NCBI GenBank assembly: GCA_035629935.1
Contig: DASQLQ010000189.1
Span: 1-33,939 of the forward strand
Source of the DNA: DASQLQ01 sp035629935
GTDB lineage: Bacteria > Actinomycetota > CADDZG01 > WHSQ01
Length of the DNA stretch: 33,939 bases
Reading direction: 5' to 3'
The position numbers were made by a program, and so were the translations under genes. Positions 32,027 to 33,939 of this stretch are shown here, piece after piece. Every line of letters begins with the position of its first letter. Position 1 is the first letter of the stretch. Below the pieces are notes generated by a model, which saw only the letters and a list, made by a program, of their open reading frames with translations, ran no database searches and was not told the origin of the DNA.

Positions 32027-33013
32027 TCATTGGCCCACAGGTTCCACGCTGGTAACCCTGATGACAACGCTGCCGGTCTTCTGGCCGGACTCCACGTAGG
32101 TCGCCGCTTCGACGTAGTCGTTCATCGAGTACGTGCGGTCGATCACCGGTCGATACTTCCCCGCTTCGACCAAGTCCTTTATGAGCAACAGATCTTCCTT
32201 GCGATATCGACCGATACCGACCGCCGCGCGCTTCCTTCCAAACCTGGTGATGAGACCTAGTAACGGAAGGTGGTACCCGTAGCCGAGATCCATCGAGACG
32301 TAGATGCCGCGGGCCTCCAACGAACGGCGGCAGAGGCGGAACGAGTGTTTGCCGACCGCGTCGAAGATCACGTCGTAGGTCTTCCCATTCCTAGTGAAGT
32401 CTTCGTTGAGGCGATCGATCACGTGATCTGCGCCGAGCCCTCTGACGACGTCGAGGTCTTTCGTATCGCACACCGCGGTCACAGAGGCGGCCTCGAAATG
32501 CTGCTTGAGCAACTGAACCGCCGCCGTACCAACAGAGCCGGCAGCGCCATAAACGAGAGCGTTCCTTCCCTCCAGCGGGTAGGCCGGTTTCAAGCAGGTA
32601 AGCGCCAGCAGTGAGCCGTCGGGGATCGCAGTTGCCTCTTCGAAGCTCAGCCCGACGGGCGTGTGTGCGATCGGACGGCTCTCACCGACGGCGACGTACT
32701 GGGCGCACGTGGCGTTGTCGATGCCGAACACCTCATCGCCGACCTTGAAACCAGATACGGCAGATCCGACCGCCTCGACGCGACCAGCGAACTCCATGCC
32801 TCGGATCGGTCGTCGCGGGCGACGAAGGCCAACGAAAACGCGAGTAAACCGGTACTCCTTGAAACGCACACCCATCGCTTCTCCACGGGTAACGGTCGAG
32901 GCATGGACCTTGACGAGGACCTCGCGCTCTGTGGCTGTGGGCACTTCAAGGCCGTCGACGACGTGTAGCGCGTCCTCCGGGGCTCCGTAGCGATCCTGGA
33001 TCACTGCTATCAT
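32027..33013 (-). CDS. Zinc-free quinone-oxidoreductase-like dehydrogenase (MDR superfamily)
   Basis: 328 residues. The N-terminal GroES-like domain has REVLVKVHASTVTRGEAMG and GMEFAGRVEAVGSAVSGFKVGDEVFG; the catalytic-zinc GHE motif is replaced by GME, typical of QOR-type members without zinc. The Rossmann domain has ALVYGAAGSVGTAAVQLLKQ, then VTAVCDTKDLDVVRGLGADHVID and YDVIFDAVGKHSF. It reduces quinones, enones or aldehydes with NADPH; the substrate is unknown. Confidence 0.9.
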   Translation of the reverse strand: MIAVIQDRYGAPEDALHVVDGLEVPTATEREVLVKVHASTVTRGEAMGVRFKEYRFTRVFVGLRRPRRPIRGMEFAGRVEAVGSAVSGFKVGDEVFGIDNATCAQYVAVGESRPIAHTPVGLSFEEATAIPDGSLLALTCLKPAYPLEGRNALVYGAAGSVGTAAVQLLKQHFEAASVTAVCDTKDLDVVRGLGADHVIDRLNEDFTRNGKTYDVIFDAVGKHSFRLCRRSLEARGIYVSMDLGYGYHLPLLGLITRFGRKRAAVGIGRYRKEDLLLIKDLVEAGKYRPVIDRTYSMNDYVEAATYVESGQKTGSVVIRVTSVEPVGQ

Positions 33014-33123
33014 GCGGCTACTCTTTCACTGGCTCACAACCTAGCCACTCGCGTTGGGCAGCGGCTGGGTTTTCTTGCGCCGATCCTCCCCCTGCCCCTC
33101 GGGCGGCCGAAGCGGAGGCGCGC

Positions 33124-33411
33124 ATGGACATCAGACTTGCTACTGACCTCCTTAGGGCACTTACTCGCGAGATCACGAGTAGAGATTGGGAGGTGCAAGG
33201 CCGTCCTTCAGCAGCGGTGACTCTCCGAGCGAAGAACATCGCCGAGAAAGAGGCGTTGCAACGCCTCTTGAGCACTGGTTCCTTCGAGATGTCTCTTATC
33301 GTCGGAACCCAGGCGTATGGGCGCGAAGTCCGGCGCTTTCAACCCCTGAGTTTCATCCATGGGAGGAACGATCTCGAGATCGACTCCGTGCCCGAGCGAT
33401 TGGAGGGGTAG
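33124..33411 (+). CDS. Small protein of unknown function
   Basis: 95 residues, ATG preceded by GGAGG at 5 bases. Helical at the start (IRLATDLLRALTREI) with a central VTLRAKNIAEKEALQRLLS and a C-terminal FQPLSFIHGRNDLEID. No signal or membrane segment and no recognised family. Its stop shares one base with the GTG of the next gene (TAGTG), so the two are a coupled pair. Confidence 0.65.
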   Translation: MDIRLATDLLRALTREITSRDWEVQGRPSAAVTLRAKNIAEKEALQRLLSTGSFEMSLIVGTQAYGREVRRFQPLSFIHGRNDLEIDSVPERLEG

Positions 33412-33632
33412 TGGAGGTCGGTGATCTGCTCCGGCGCCTGAGTTCGGTGGCATTCGCGATCCCGCGTCAACTTGCAAATATCGCCGACGCCGGGTCACGT
33501 GAGAACGCTCTCGAGCAGATCAAGGACTCGGCGTCTCGGCGAAGGATCGAAGCGGCCCTCCAAGAAGGCAACGCCCCGAGGCAACCCGAGCCTACTGAGG
33601 CCCCGCCCGGACAGAAGGTTGCACTAAAATAG
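33411..33632 (+). CDS. Small protein of unknown function, coupled to the preceding gene
   Basis: 73 residues from the GTG at 33411, with GGAGG a few bases upstream inside the end of the preceding gene. Frame continuation upstream of the GTG is a shadow. The chain is soluble: VEVGDLLRRLSSVAFAIPRQ, SRENALEQIKDSASRRRIEA, then a Pro/Glu-rich tail. No family recognised. The GAF-domain gene follows 39 bases later and may belong to the same transcript. Confidence 0.6.
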   Translation: MEVGDLLRRLSSVAFAIPRQLANIADAGSRENALEQIKDSASRRRIEAALQEGNAPRQPEPTEAPPGQKVALK

Positions 33633-33671
33633 GGGTGGTTCAGAATCGAGCCAGCTAAAGAGGTGCTTCCG

Positions 33672-33939
33672 GTGAGGTATCCGTCAGATCTGGAAGAAAG
33701 TTTCCAGTCCTTATCGACCTTCCTTGCCATAGGTGAACAGGTCGACGTGACCTTGGCGCGCATCGCCACACTGTCGGTTGCTGTGATTCCCCATTGCGAT
33801 TTCGCAGGGGTCTCGCTGGTGGAACCCGACGGCATCCGAACGGTGGGTCACACCACCGACCTGGTCAAAGAGATCGACGAGATCCAGTACGCGACCGGGC
33901 AGGGGCCGTGCCTTAGCGCAATCAAGGAGACTGGACCAC
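33672..33939 (+). CDS. GAF-domain protein, probably GAF-ANTAR type (3' partial)
   Basis: The frame opens at GTG 33672, preceded by GAGGTG, and runs off the right edge after about 89 codons. Visible: a short N-terminal helix, VDVTLARIATLSVAVIPHCD, FAGVSLVEPDGIRTVGHTTD, then EIDEIQYATGQGPCLSAIKE. The pattern LDxxQYxxGxGPCL is the typical start of GAF domains joined to ANTAR RNA-binding domains in actinobacteria, which act as transcription antiterminators. The ANTAR part, if present, lies outside the window. Confidence 0.8.
   Translation, partial: MRYPSDLEESFQSLSTFLAIGEQVDVTLARIATLSVAVIPHCDFAGVSLVEPDGIRTVGHTTDLVKEIDEIQYATGQGPCLSAIKETGP

Overview
The window looks like part of a chromosome from a high-GC Actinomycetota species, probably an uncultured or poorly studied lineage. 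Support comes from the gene families: a class F-type sortase beside a Gly/Ser-rich anchored surface protein, a GAF protein of the kind fused to ANTAR domains, a DUF4287-SRPBCC protein, a DM13 protein and a PadR regulator. GTG and TTG starts are frequent, and genes are packed tightly with many overlapping ends. I see no rRNA, tRNA, CRISPR array, transposase or phage gene. Both edges cut a gene: an FHA-EAL protein on the left and a GAF protein on the right. No stretch longer than 300 bases lacks a gene; the longest gap I see is about 140 bases.

Layout. 2-1093: FHA-EAL cyclic-di-GMP phosphodiesterase (5' end missing). 1090-4108 (minus): coupled operon of an M15-type peptidase lipoprotein, an FAD-linked D-lactate/glycolate-type dehydrogenase and an FG-GAP-like lipoprotein. 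4183-5784: a small DUF2007-like protein, a YdeI/OmdA-like protein and a methyltransferase. 5781-9762 (minus): a complete polyamine-type ABC importer, potA-potD-potB-potC. 9899-12014: a membrane-anchored HExxH protein, a polytopic membrane protein and a DM13 protein. 12027-15602: a TolB-like propeller, a LURP-one/scramblase-like protein, a VOC protein and an MFS transporter. 15641-18119: a perfect inverted repeat, an unknown TTG-start protein, a six-module cysteine-repeat surface protein and a sortase. 18114-21060: DUF4287-SRPBCC, a YkgJ-type cysteine cluster protein and a secreted alpha/beta hydrolase. 21174-24181: a solitary ParB-like protein, then a PQQ-type propeller with a cupredoxin. 24202-27783 (minus): two secreted hydrolases, CocE/NonD-like and neutral-ceramidase-like. 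27871-31066: small membrane proteins, a PadR-membrane protein unit with a candidate operator, and two proteins of unknown function. 31125-33013 (minus): a PPOX-fold protein, a previously easy-to-miss 59-residue secreted cysteine-rich peptide with its own terminator, and a quinone-oxidoreductase-like enzyme. 33124-33939: two small unknown genes and the truncated GAF gene.

How the genes fit together. Much of the content concerns the cell envelope and secreted proteins: polyamine uptake, surface display by sortase, peptidoglycan trimming, secreted hydrolases and an extracytoplasmic PQQ/cupredoxin pair. The strongest candidates for something new are the hairpin/unknown protein/cysteine-repeat protein/sortase locus, where the sortase has no Arg after its catalytic Cys, and the small secreted four-cysteine peptide. 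The cupredoxin with a His-to-Phe ligand change is also worth attention. All functional assignments come from motif recognition by eye, without database searches.
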